Below are positions 9,121 through 17,577 of a stretch of 64,000 nucleotides of DNA, in pieces. Under the pieces are notes generated by a model. It saw nothing but the letters and a program-made list of their open reading frames with translations. It made no database searches and was not told the origin of the DNA. Made by a program: the position numbers and the translations under genes. The DNA comes from an uncultured Alphaproteobacteria bacterium (GTDB lineage Bacteria; Pseudomonadota; Alphaproteobacteria; Rhodobacterales; Rhodobacteraceae). The stretch is from assembly GCA_902556405.1 (NCBI GenBank), contig CACDWF010000001.1, positions 62,001 to 126,000 on the forward strand. Reading direction: 5' to 3'. Positions within the stretch are counted from its first letter, which is position 1, and each line of letters starts with the position of its first letter.

Positions 9121-10189
9121 TCTTTTTTGCCCCGAAAAATAATATTTTGTAGTGCACAAATACAAGACTTAATAGTATGCACAGCACAGTTAATGCAACT
9201 ATGACGTCTGCCAAATAAGTAGGTACGTTCATCGCTCTACTCATTGCGTCCGCTCCGACATAAATTGAAGCTAAAAAGACACCAGAAAATATCACCCCGA
9301 TTGGATTGAGATTTGCGAGCATTGCAACAGCTATCCCCGCGTACCCAAAGCCAGGGGATAGATCTAAAGTAAGATAACCTTTCAAACCTGCGGTTTCAGT
9401 CACCCCTGCCATTCCAGCCATCCCACCGCTCAGAAGTGCTACAATCAATACTGTTTTAAAAATTGGCACCCCCGCATGCGAAGCAGCTGCAGCATTTAAA
9501 CCGACCGACTTGATTCGATACCCGATCACAGTTTTACTCAAAATAAACCAAACAGAAAAAGCAAAAAAGATAGAAATAATGAAACCGAGGTGAAGTCTGG
9601 TTTTAGAAAGAATTTGGGGTAATACACCTTCTCCGATTACTGATTTTCCTTGAGGCCAACCCAATGACATGGGGTCCTTCCAGGGACCCTCTAATAAATA
9701 GCTTACAAGCAAAACTACAACAAAGTTTAACAGTAAAGTCGTGACGACCTCGTCAACTTTATAATAAAGTTTCAACAGTACTAGAGGTAAAAGGAGTAAA
9801 CCACCAGCAAGAGCTCCCATAATAAACAAGAAGGGGATCATCAGGATGCTTGGTAAAACAACTAATCCAGTACCAAACAATGTTGTTGCCAACGCCCCAA
9901 AATATAATTGGCCTTCTGCTCCTATATTCCAAAATTTTGCTCTAAATGCTATTGACGCAGCAAGGCCTGTCAAAATTATTGGAGTTGCTCGAGCAAGTGT
10001 CTCAGCGACTGAGTTTTTTGATCCAAAGGCTCCAATGACCAATTGATTATAAGATTGAAATGGATTTGCTCCTGCAAGAACAATCAAAAAGCCAGCTAAG
10101 ATTATTGCAACTAATATGGCAATGAAGGGAGATAATATAATTAGCCAATAGGGGCTTTTAGCTCTTTCTTCAAGTCTAAATTTTATCAT
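9113..10189 (-). CDS. ABC transporter permease (BMP/nucleoside type), first subunit
   Basis: The 358-residue membrane protein has an N-terminal cytoplasmic tail and about nine hydrophobic segments. It carries the family motif FRAKFWNIGAEGQLYFGA near residue 85 and the coupling region AAAASHAGVPIFKT. This is the first permease of a BPD_transp_2 importer. Its start overlaps the ATPase stop (TAATG), and its own stop overlaps the start of the second permease, indicating translational coupling. Its position between ATPase and second permease is standard for YufOPQ-type nucleoside importers. Confidence 0.93.
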   Translation of the reverse strand: MIKFRLEERAKSPYWLIILSPFIAILVAIILAGFLIVLAGANPFQSYNQLVIGAFGSKNSVAETLARATPIILTGLAASIAFRAKFWNIGAEGQLYFGALATTLFGTGLVVLPSILMIPFLFIMGALAGGLLLLPLVLLKLYYKVDEVVTTLLLNFVVVLLVSYLLEGPWKDPMSLGWPQGKSVIGEGVLPQILSKTRLHLGFIISIFFAFSVWFILSKTVIGYRIKSVGLNAAAASHAGVPIFKTVLIVALLSGGMAGMAGVTETAGLKGYLTLDLSPGFGYAGIAVAMLANLNPIGVIFSGVFLASIYVGADAMSRAMNVPTYLADVIVALTVLCILLSLVFVHYKILFFGAKKND

Positions 10190-11700
10190 TAGAAACCGTC
10201 ACCCGCCATTTGAAGTCCAATAGATAGTTTATTTGTAGAACTAGTTTGGGTCGGATTAGATAACATACCTTTATACATAACCGAAATGTCATCAGACATA
10301 GTCAGTAATTCATCAAGATCCTCTGATATTAAAATGATTGCTGAACCTTTCTGTTGGGCTTCAAGAAGTAGTTTCTGGATAGAAGCTATCGCACCTTCAT
10401 CAAGTCCACGAGTAGGTTGACAAGCGACTATTATTTTAGGGTTCCGCATGAGCCAACGCCCTAAAAGAAGCTTTTGTACATTTCCACCAGAGAGCAATCT
10501 ACTTCGTTGTCTTATTGACTGCTTTCGTACATCATATCTTTCACAGAGATTTTCACTTCTATCAAACGATGTTTTTTTGTCTATTATTCCAAGGCTATTC
10601 CTAAAGAATGGATCATCCAATTCGGTCATTATGGCATTTTCCCATATTTCCATATCTCCAACTATTCCATCACTATTGCGATCTTCAGGTATGTAGGCGA
10701 CTCCCAAATCCATAAATGATTTTGGCGATGTATGGACACTTTTAGCCTGTTCAAAGTCTATCTTTCCCTGAGTTGGTTTAAAATGTCCTGAAAGAATTTT
10801 TGCTAATGTGGTTTGACCATTTCCTGCAACACCCGCAATTCCCAGTATTTGACCACCATATAAATCCAGATTTACTGAGCTTAAGTTTGGGGCGTCTGTT
10901 TTTTTGTAAGAAACATCTGTTAGGCTTAGAACCTTTGATTTCCTTGGTATTTTTTTTTTCTGAGGATAGTCTATTTTTTTCCCAACTATCATTTCAGCAA
11001 TTTTTTCTCTATCCGCAGAATTGGTATCGATTTCACCAACCGAGGAGCCATTTCTCAATACAATTATCCTATCACTGACTGCAAGTATTTCATTGAGTTT
11101 ATGTGAAATTAAAATTACCGATAGACCGGTTTCAATCATATTACGAATAGTTGAGAATAAAGCATCTGTTTCTTGAGGAGTTAGAGCTGCAGTAGGTTCA
11201 TCTAAAATCAGTAGTTTGCAGTCTAAAAAAAGAGTTTTTAAAATTTCTATTCTCTGTTTCTCACTTACGGATAAGTTTGCTACCAGTTCGTCAGGATCGA
11301 TAGGCAACCCAAATTTCTTTGATAGCTCTAAGATCCTTACTCTAGCTTGCCTTTTGGGTAAAGACAGGGAGAAAATTGATTGTCTACCTATGATAATATT
11401 TTCTAAAACCGTCAAATTTTCAGCTAAGGTAAAGTGCTGATGAACCATTCCAATTCCAAGCTTTATAGCATTATTTGTGTTACCAAATTCTATTGCATTT
11501 CCTTCAAAACTCACGTTTCCAGAATCCGGTGTATAGTGACCGAAAAGGATATTCATTAGGGTGGTTTTGCCCGCTCCATTTTCACCTAGAATTGCTAAAA
11601 CTTCGCTTTTTTTTACGTCAAAGCTTATTTGGTCATTGGCATAAAGATCGCCAAATTTTTTTGTGATTTTTTCTACTTTTAGAAGTGTAGTCATTATCAA
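10189..11700 (-). CDS. double-domain ABC ATPase (nucleoside/simple-sugar type)
   Basis: This 503-residue protein has two nucleotide-binding domains. Domain 1 has a canonical Walker A (GENGAGKTT, residue ~38) and Walker B (LLILDEPTAAL). Domain 2 has the degenerate P-loop GVAGNGQTT and signature LSGGNVQK, as is usual in importers of this class. It powers uptake through the two permeases encoded directly downstream. The start is either the first ATG or the ATG two codons later (11694). No clear Shine-Dalgarno is present, and a strong hairpin sits just upstream, so expression probably depends on readthrough from the binding-protein gene. Confidence 0.95.
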   Translation of the reverse strand: MIMTTLLKVEKITKKFGDLYANDQISFDVKKSEVLAILGENGAGKTTLMNILFGHYTPDSGNVSFEGNAIEFGNTNNAIKLGIGMVHQHFTLAENLTVLENIIIGRQSIFSLSLPKRQARVRILELSKKFGLPIDPDELVANLSVSEKQRIEILKTLFLDCKLLILDEPTAALTPQETDALFSTIRNMIETGLSVILISHKLNEILAVSDRIIVLRNGSSVGEIDTNSADREKIAEMIVGKKIDYPQKKKIPRKSKVLSLTDVSYKKTDAPNLSSVNLDLYGGQILGIAGVAGNGQTTLAKILSGHFKPTQGKIDFEQAKSVHTSPKSFMDLGVAYIPEDRNSDGIVGDMEIWENAIMTELDDPFFRNSLGIIDKKTSFDRSENLCERYDVRKQSIRQRSRLLSGGNVQKLLLGRWLMRNPKIIVACQPTRGLDEGAIASIQKLLLEAQQKGSAIILISEDLDELLTMSDDISVMYKGMLSNPTQTSSTNKLSIGLQMAGDGF

Positions 11701-11703
11701 AAT

Positions 11704-11733
11704 ACCACTCCCACTCCATGGAATGGGAGTGGT
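11704..11733 (-). promoter_or_regulatory. strong intercistronic hairpin between binding-protein and ATPase genes
   Basis: A perfect 10-base inverted repeat (ACCACTCCCA / TGGGAGTGGT) encloses a 10-base centre that is itself nearly palindromic (TCCATGGA), so the stem can extend to about 14 pairs. It starts 7 bases after the binding-protein stop codon and ends 4 bases before the ATPase start region. On the minus strand only ATTTTG follows, too short for an efficient terminator. A 3' stabiliser or attenuator that keeps binding-protein mRNA in excess is the likely role. Confidence 0.7.
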
Positions 11734-11740
11734 GTTTTAT

Positions 11741-12748
11741 TTAGAAGGTAGACTTTGGTTCGGCATCATTTATTTCTACCGTGAACTTACCCTTCTTAAT
11801 GTTATCCGCAAGGGTAGCTACTTGTTCTTTTACAGCAGAAGGTATCTTACTCTCAAACTCGTAATATGGAGCTAGGGATGCACCTCCTTTGGCCATCATA
11901 GTCCAATCGTGATATTCTTCTGAAGAAAAGTTTCCTGATTTCACCTTTGCAATAGCATGATCTATCGCACCTTCCATATGCCAAAGGGCTGAGGTGACAA
12001 CCACGTCTGTACCATTTTCTTCTTTGTTCATATCATTTACATTTCCGAACGCCAATATACCTTTCTCTCTGCAGGCGTCAACTACACCAGCTCTTTCTGC
12101 ATAAAGAATATCGCACCCAGCCTCAATCTGTGCAAATGCTGCTTCTTTCGCTTTTGGTGGATCGTACCATGATCCAATAAAGGTCACTTTAAATTTTATG
12201 TCTGGCTTAACAGATGTTGCTCCATTCATAAAAGCATGAAATAATCTATTAACCTCACCGATAGCATATCCGCCAACCATACCTATCTTTTTAGCTTTTG
12301 TCATATGGCCGGCAACAATTCCCATCAAATAGCAAGGCTCATGTATATAATTATCAAAAACTGAGAAATTATTTCCATGTGGCTTAAATGGATCACCCAT
12401 TAGAAAAGCAATTTCTGGATAATCATCAGCGACTTTTCTAGCTTCTTTACTGATGCCAAAAGCTTCTCCAACAATCATATTTACACCACTGTCACAATAT
12501 TCACGCATAACCCTTACATAGTCTGTATTAGCGGTGCTTTCTGAATATACATAGTCAATCTCACCGCGCTTTGCTGCTGCATCTAGTGCAAGGTGCAATC
12601 GAGCTACCCATTTCTGTTGTGTAGGAACCGTATATATACCGGCCACCTTAAGTTTGCCGCTTGCCATTACCGGCAAAGAGCTCATTGCAGTAACCAAAGC
12701 TGCACTTCCAACGGCGAACTCTCGCCTGTTTAAAATCAATTTAGGCAT
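11741..12748 (-). CDS. BMP-family ABC substrate-binding protein with Tat-like signal
   Basis: The 335-residue periplasmic protein starts with NRREFAVGSAALV, resembling a twin-arginine signal, with an AxA-type cleavage region near residue 30. The mature part is a BMP/PnrA-like domain, opening KVAGIYTVP and containing GAFGISK-like, ERAGVVDACREKG and WYDPPKAKEAA segments. Family members bind nucleosides or nucleobases; the linked cytosine deaminase favours a pyrimidine base. AGGAG lies 8 bases before the ATG. It is the first gene of the importer operon and is followed by a strong hairpin that probably protects its message. Confidence 0.9.
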   Translation of the reverse strand: MPKLILNRREFAVGSAALVTAMSSLPVMASGKLKVAGIYTVPTQQKWVARLHLALDAAAKRGEIDYVYSESTANTDYVRVMREYCDSGVNMIVGEAFGISKEARKVADDYPEIAFLMGDPFKPHGNNFSVFDNYIHEPCYLMGIVAGHMTKAKKIGMVGGYAIGEVNRLFHAFMNGATSVKPDIKFKVTFIGSWYDPPKAKEAAFAQIEAGCDILYAERAGVVDACREKGILAFGNVNDMNKEENGTDVVVTSALWHMEGAIDHAIAKVKSGNFSSEEYHDWTMMAKGGASLAPYYEFESKIPSAVKEQVATLADNIKKGKFTVEINDAEPKSTF

Positions 12749-12821
12749 GATTCTCTCCTGAACTTGTTTTAATTTGTCAAAATGTTACTACACTTAGACC
12801 AGATTCTACTAATTAAATGTC

Positions 12822-12833
12822 TAACCTTAACCT
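12822..12833 (-). repeat. tandem hexamer upstream of the BMP operon
   Basis: The plus strand reads TAACCT twice in tandem (minus strand AGGTTAAGGTTA), about 75-85 bases before the BMP-gene ATG in a 138-base intergenic region. Its position would fit a regulator-binding site or the -35 area of the operon promoter. A 12-base match can occur by chance in A+T-rich DNA. I could not identify a convincing -35/-10 pair. Confidence 0.3.
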
Positions 12834-12883
12834 AAGATCAAGCTAAGCGAATATATTAAACGCGTGGACATCATTAAGTTTAA

Positions 12884-12901
12884 AAGTTATCCCGATAACT
12901 T
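12884..12901 (-). terminator. short hairpin spanning the stop codon of the 12.9-kb orphan gene
   Basis: AAGTTATC and GATAACTT form 8-base arms around CC. On the minus strand the hairpin contains the TAA stop of the gene at 12887 and is followed by TTAAAC, giving a short interrupted T run. It could terminate that transcript before the BMP operon promoter. The tight loop and weak T tract keep confidence low. Confidence 0.35.
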
Positions 12902-13369
12902 GGGTGGGTCCTGCTGTACTAAAGTCAAAAGCCAATCAATTTGTTCCTCTTGGTGTATATTCCAACTCTTAGGCGCTAAGGATACTTTTTGGGCCCTACA
13001 TCTAAATACAAATGCTTTAAAGGAGCTAACGAGTTTTTTAGAGCTTACCGCCGCTTTCTCCCCTTTGAATTGATTGAAAAATACATTAAATCGCCTCGCA
13101 CTCCCGTTTTCTTTGAATTTAATTCTATTAAAGACAAATGATTTAACAAATCTAGCAGTAAATTCATCGATTCCTATATCATTCAACTCTGCAATTATCT
13201 CGTTTGCAGTATCATTTAAAAAATCTTTACAAACCTCTTCATAATGTTTCGATAAGCCTTCACTATATTTTTGAGAGTTAGCAAGAATTGAGGTAGTGCC
13301 CGTTAGAGCGTCTCCGACAATTACTCCCACAGCTACACCCAATATCCACTCTGGACAATAGTTTGACAT
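12887..13369 (-). CDS. orphan protein A, paralogue of the 14521-15009 product
   Basis: I do not recognise this 160-residue protein. It begins MSNYCPEWILGVAVGVIVGD, a short hydrophobic glycine-rich N terminus after a CPxWIL motif. It continues with an amphipathic, charged helical region, an NGSARR motif near residue 92, FKGEK near 103, a FKAFVFRCRAQK stretch near 117, and ends with a QIDWLL segment. The same landmarks occur in order in the 162-residue protein at 14521-15009, so the two are paralogues flanking a decayed dehydrogenase gene. The N terminus could insert in a membrane. No catalytic motif is evident. Confidence 0.65.
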   Translation of the reverse strand: MSNYCPEWILGVAVGVIVGDALTGTTSILANSQKYSEGLSKHYEEVCKDFLNDTANEIIAELNDIGIDEFTARFVKSFVFNRIKFKENGSARRFNVFFNQFKGEKAAVSSKKLVSSFKAFVFRCRAQKVSLAPKSWNIHQEEQIDWLLTLVQQDPPKLSG

Positions 13370-13556
13370 GACTTAACGACCTTGCATTCGATCCTTAGAA
13401 GATAAAAAAGGTAACATTATAGTTCCAAAAATCAAATCAATTTTAGGGCAGTATTGATATTTTTCTTAACAAGGTTTGTTTGTAGTTTTAAATTTTTCTA
13501 CTGAAGAAAGTAGGTATTCTTGTCCAATTAAAGAAATTTTTTAAGAGAGATATTTT

Positions 13557-14520
13557 ATGGAAGGTAAAAGCGTGGGCTTCATTGGGCCCTGCAACTTGGG
13601 TTTAAGGCTAGTAATAGAATTTAATTAAATCGGGTATTAATACGTTTATCTATGTTACCGATGATAATTAAAAAGAAAATGTAAAAGACAAAAATGTAAC
13701 ATGGCTTACATCTTCAGCAGAGATTGCTAAAAAATGTAGATATCGTTGTTATTTGTTTACCCAGTCCAGCGTTAGTAGCCTATGTGGTTGAACCTAGAAA
13801 CAGTCTTTTAGAGGGTCTTAGCCCCCAATAAATTATAAGTTGAAATAAGTACTACCAATAGCCAAGAACTCTTAAGATTGGCCAAACTGGTTGAAGAAAA
13901 GGTTCAATGGTTTTAGACGCTCCAGTATCAGGAGGTTGCCATAGAGCCTCAACTGGTAACATCCTATTTTGGTTAACGGAAAAAGATAAGCATTTGAGAA
14001 AGCCTTCCCGATGCTAAAAATAATCGGATTTGAAATTGTTCATGTAGCTCAGCCAGGTAAAGCTTCAATTTTGAAAGTTGTTACTAATTTTCTTGCTTTG
14101 ACCAATTTGGTCGCAATAGGTGAAGCTCTTATGGTTTCCAAAAAGGCAGTATTGATGTTGGTAAAGCCTATGACGCTATAAACATTAGCTCAGGAAATAG
14201 GTTTGTTCATGAAACTGAAAGCCAGGTTATTTTGAGTGGAAGTTATTATCAGAATTTTACGATGAAATTGGTTTGTAAACATGTCGGTCTGTCTCAAAAA
14301 AAATGAGTGGATATCTATGGTATAAAAACTGATTTATCAGAAAAAATAGTGAAAATATTTGAGCAGGGAAAAACGAAGTATGGATCTAAAGCTTAGTCAA
14401 CTCAGATAGTTAAGCTCTTGGACAATAAAAATTGTGAAGATTTGACATCATAAGGTTTCCCAAAAGAGCTTATTTATCAAGAAGCAAAAAAATGTTGGAA
14501 GGGAATTATAAACCCAACTA
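13557..14520 (+). pseudogene. decayed 3-hydroxyisobutyrate dehydrogenase-family gene
   Basis: No long frame is open, yet translated fragments in changing frames follow a beta-hydroxyacid dehydrogenase from end to end. The order is GFIGPCNLGLRL at the start (normally GFIGxGxMG); VVICLPSPALV near 13745; LDAPVSGG and HRASTGNI near 13911-13960; FEKAFPMLKIIGFEIVHV and QPGKASILKVVTNFLALTN near 13995-14110; and a YGSKAWSTQIVKLL-like tail near 14371-14420. A purine-rich ribosome site precedes the ATG at 13557. Multiple stops and single-base shifts show that it is non-functional. The 187 bases upstream (13370-13556) hold nothing I can identify. The 3' end is approximate and meets the convergent gene at 14521. 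Confidence 0.85.
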
Positions 14521-15009
14521 CTATACATCCATTATAGAAACTTTTTGCATCATGACCTCACCAACCCAATCTATATCTTGAACCTGATCGACTTGCCAGC
14601 CAGGAGGTGGGAGTCCTTTTGCTCCTGATCTCATTGAAAATAAAAAAGCTCTAAAGTTGGTGACGATATATTTTTCAGTCCCCGTGGGCGTTCTTTCACC
14701 TTTAAATTCGGACGAAAATATTCCTGATAACTTTCTAGCCGAACCATCATCTTTGGTCTTTATTTTTTTATGAATATATCCACGAATGATCTCTTCCGCG
14801 GCGCTCCCTGCATCAACTTCTACGAGTGATGCAAGCATTTTTTCAGCACATACTTGTATAAAATCAGGTGATATTTCGGAATAGTGTTCATCTATTGCAA
14901 CCGAATATTTTTTGACGATTGTGTTTATAGGTGCTGAGTAAAGAAGGGTTTCTCGTGCGGTATTTGCACAAAAAATACAGAGTATCCAACCTGGGCAGTG
15001 TAAAGCCAT
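14521..15009 (-). CDS. orphan protein B, paralogue of the 12887-13369 product
   Basis: This unrecognised 162-residue protein shares its landmarks with orphan A. These are an N-terminal CPGWIL motif with small hydrophobic residues, a DEHYSEISPDF segment matching A's KHYEEVCKDF, DGSARKLS, EFKGER, NFRAFLFSMRSGA and a final QDIDWV segment. Identity is modest overall but collinear, so the pair is an old duplication. AAGGA lies about 11 bases before the ATG. It overlaps or abuts the degenerate 3' end of the dehydrogenase pseudogene on the opposite strand. Function is unknown; the conserved Cys/Trp N terminus is the most distinctive feature. Confidence 0.65.
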   Translation of the reverse strand: MALHCPGWILCIFCANTARETLLYSAPINTIVKKYSVAIDEHYSEISPDFIQVCAEKMLASLVEVDAGSAAEEIIRGYIHKKIKTKDDGSARKLSGIFSSEFKGERTPTGTEKYIVTNFRAFLFSMRSGAKGLPPPGWQVDQVQDIDWVGEVMMQKVSIMDV

Positions 15010-15116
15010 TTATATATAATCCTTACCTCACTGTGTATTAACGGTATTGTTAGCATATTTTTCTATATATGGACAATAAAAACCGAACTAGCTTATTCAA
15101 ATTATAAGAAAAAAAT

Positions 15117-15731
15117 TCAATAAAAACATTTAATTTCTTCAGAGATTTTTTCAGGAGACTCTCTTCTATTAAAATAAGATAAGACTTCTCCATTCTTGTT
15201 CACAAGATAAGAGAAAGTTGAGTGATCAACTAAATAGGATTGGTCTTCGTAATCAACTTTATTTGATTTTCCAAAAACTCCATATGCCTTCTTTAGAGCC
15301 TCTATTTGATCATTAGTACCGGTTAAAGCAATCATTGAATTATGAATATACTCTGAAAAATCTTTCAATCGCTCCGTCGTATCTCTAGATGGATCAAGGG
15401 TGATAAAGACTAAATTAATATCCAATTGCTGTTCATCCATTATATCTTTCACATAAGCATTTCTTTCTAAATCATAGGGACAGATATCAGGACAATAGCT
15501 ATATCCAAAGTATAATAATGAAAGGGAAGCATTTTGTTTTTCTAAAGAAAAAGCAGTGTTATTCTGATCAACTAGTTCTATTGGCCCCCCTAAGCCATCA
15601 AAAAAATTGGTTGATTTATTGCAGGTACCAGATTCTGATATATGCATGTAGATATTATAGGAAAAGGAAAATACTATAAAGATGCCAGACAGCAACAATA
15701 AATAAAAATATTTATGATTAAGGGATAGCAT
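15117..15731 (-). CDS. SCO1/SenC copper chaperone-like protein
   Basis: The 204-residue protein has one N-terminal membrane helix (residues 8-28) and a periplasmic thioredoxin-like domain. The copper-site motif CPDIC is at residues 80-84, and the partner His is at residue 170 in VDHSTFSYL; both are needed for SCO proteins to deliver copper to the CuA site of cytochrome c oxidase. TLDPSRDT near residue 112 is also characteristic of the family. No oxidase genes are adjacent. It is divergent from the carbonic anhydrase gene, with a 245-base gap between them in which I see no clear element. Confidence 0.92.
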   Translation of the reverse strand: MLSLNHKYFYLLLLSGIFIVFSFSYNIYMHISESGTCNKSTNFFDGLGGPIELVDQNNTAFSLEKQNASLSLLYFGYSYCPDICPYDLERNAYVKDIMDEQQLDINLVFITLDPSRDTTERLKDFSEYIHNSMIALTGTNDQIEALKKAYGVFGKSNKVDYEDQSYLVDHSTFSYLVNKNGEVLSYFNRRESPEKISEEIKCFY

Positions 15732-15976
15732 TTACTAATGTCCTTTGTAAAGTAGTAATAATCTCATCAGAATTAGTTTAGGTCACTTGAAACTTAGGAT
15801 CGTAGAAATATTAAATACTTTTTTTAAGATTGTACTCGACGCGTTTGATATTGGAATTTGTATGTCTCAAAAGGTATTAATGTCAAATAGAATTGCACGA
15901 AACAAAGAAAACCAATAAAAGTTAAGACAATATTAGAGTTCAACAATTTAAAGTGGGAAAAGGAGATTTTTATATA

Positions 15977-16618
15977 ATGGTTAAAGAATTGGTGAGTGGG
16001 TTTAAAGATTTTCGGGACTCCTATTTTGAAAAAAGGAGTCAAGTTCTTCAACAGCTTGCTGAAAAAGGCCAGTCACCGCAAACGATGGTCATTTGTTGTT
16101 CTGACTCCCGTGTAGAACCGTCTATTCTTTTTGGTACAGGCCCAGGTGACTTATTTGTTGTAAGAAATGTAGCAAATCTGGTACCTCCATTTATATCGGA
16201 AAATAATGCAAGCATGGGCTCGGCCTTAGAATATGCTGTAAAGATTTTAAGGGTAAAGGATATTATCGTACTGGGGCATGCTCATTGTGGAGGTGTTGCA
16301 GCCCTATGTGAAAGCATAAATAATGATAAAACAGGGCAGGATACAGATAATCCGACCGATTTTATAGAAAATTGGGTGGATATTGCGAAACCGGCTTTAT
16401 TAAAAATAGACTTTAATCACAAAAACGAAGATATTGAGGTTAATTCAGAGAGGGCAGTGTTACTATATTCTTATAATAATTTGCTTACCTACCCCTGGCT
16501 TAATGATGCAGTAAATAAAAATTCCTTAGAAATCCATGCATGGTGGCTAGATTTTAAATCAGTTATGTTATGGGAAAAGGCTAAGGGGTCTAACTCCTTC
16601 ATACCCATCGAGTTTTGA
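15977..16618 (+). CDS. beta-class carbonic anhydrase
   Basis: This zinc enzyme interconverts CO2 and bicarbonate. From the ATG at 15977 it has 213 residues, the normal size. Zinc ligands are visible: Cys41 within CSDSRVEPS (with the catalytic Asp43-Arg45 pair), and His101 and Cys104 within GHAHCGG. A GTG start 24 bases earlier is possible, but AGGAG lies upstream of the ATG and the extra residues are not family-like. The next gene, a methyltransferase, begins 5 bases after its stop, so they are probably cotranscribed. Confidence 0.94.
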   Translation: MVKELVSGFKDFRDSYFEKRSQVLQQLAEKGQSPQTMVICCSDSRVEPSILFGTGPGDLFVVRNVANLVPPFISENNASMGSALEYAVKILRVKDIIVLGHAHCGGVAALCESINNDKTGQDTDNPTDFIENWVDIAKPALLKIDFNHKNEDIEVNSERAVLLYSYNNLLTYPWLNDAVNKNSLEIHAWWLDFKSVMLWEKAKGSNSFIPIEF

Positions 16619-16623
16619 ATTGA

Positions 16624-17223
16624 ATGAGCGCTGATCAAAAAACTTTAGATGTATATGATAGGTACATTTCGGACTACGAAAAACTGATATCAAAAGAACT
16701 CAAAGACACAAATTTAGATATTTTCATGAAAATGATAAAAAGAGATGGAAAGGTACTTGACCTTGGTTGTGGTACCGGGACTGCATCACTTGAGCTTTTG
16801 AAAAATGGCTTTGCACCTTTTCCTATTGATGCTTCTCTCGAGATGACAAAGGTCGCAGAAGCCTTGTTGGAAATTAAGCCAAGACAAATATCTTTTGATG
16901 AAATAGATGAGCATGATTTTTACGATGCGATTTGGGCTAACTTCAGCTTGCTTCATGTAAAAAAGAATAAATTTGGTGATATATTAAAACAATTATTTTT
17001 TGCGCTCAAGAAAGAGGGCATTTTCTTTTTTAGTCTTAAACGAGGTACAGGCGAAAGTCGTGACAAGTTGGGTAGGTTTTACAGCTACTATGAAAAGGGT
17101 GAAGTGCAAAAATTTCTTGAAAAAGCAAACTTTCAAACTACTAATTATGTCGAAGGCCGAAGCAAGGGCTTAGCTGGTGATGAGGAACTTTGGATGGGGT
17201 TTTTTTGCAAAAAGATGATATAA
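16624..17223 (+). CDS. class I SAM-dependent methyltransferase
   Basis: The 199-residue protein has a Rossmann-type SAM domain. Motif I is VLDLGCGTGTASLELL near residue 46, the acidic residue following strand 2 appears in PIDASLEM, and post-motif segments include YDAIWANFSLLHV and a hydrophobic GIFFFSLK strand. These are typical of small-molecule methyltransferases of the Methyltransf_11/25 type. The acceptor is unknown. It sits between carbonic anhydrase (5-base gap) and a small lipoprotein gene whose ATG overlaps its TAA stop, indicating translational coupling. Confidence 0.85.
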   Translation: MSADQKTLDVYDRYISDYEKLISKELKDTNLDIFMKMIKRDGKVLDLGCGTGTASLELLKNGFAPFPIDASLEMTKVAEALLEIKPRQISFDEIDEHDFYDAIWANFSLLHVKKNKFGDILKQLFFALKKEGIFFFSLKRGTGESRDKLGRFYSYYEKGEVQKFLEKANFQTTNYVEGRSKGLAGDEELWMGFFCKKMI

Positions 17224-17513
17224 TGAACGTTGGGAAATTGTTGCTATCATCGGCGATAATTTTCTTTGGGCTATCAGGCTGCATGAGCAACGAAGAATAT
17301 AATGCAAGGTTAGAAAATACCTTTTCGGCCGAATGTGAGAGAGCAGGGTTTCAATTAGAGACGAACGTCCATAGACTATGCATGGAAAATAAGAGAGACT
17401 TAAACAAAATAGACCAACGAAACAGATTGAATTCATCAATAAATGCTTCTACAGCTTTGCCAATTACTTCTGGAAGTAACTTCTCTTTTTCCTACACTGT
17501 TAAACTAAAATAA
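17223..17513 (+). CDS. small lipoprotein
   Basis: The 96-residue product from the ATG at 17223 starts with a lipoprotein signal peptide: one Lys, a hydrophobic core, and the lipobox LSGC with Cys at about residue 20. The mature part contains two further Cys residues (AECERAG and HRLCMEN), possibly a disulfide. Translation from 17223 is preferred over a longer overlapping frame because it overlaps the methyltransferase stop as TAATG and starts directly with the signal peptide. The mature domain is not recognised. Confidence 0.65.
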   Translation: MNVGKLLLSSAIIFFGLSGCMSNEEYNARLENTFSAECERAGFQLETNVHRLCMENKRDLNKIDQRNRLNSSINASTALPITSGSNFSFSYTVKLK

Positions 17514-17577
17514 ATTTTTTTGATTAGATTGTGGCAGCTTTACTATTATGGTAGGGCTTTTAAACTAGTGGATATAG

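Noticed and set aside
10448-11666. Several plus-strand open frames opposite the double ABC ATPase
   Set aside because: All are shadows of the strongly conserved ATPase coding sequence; their translations are low in complexity and lack motifs.
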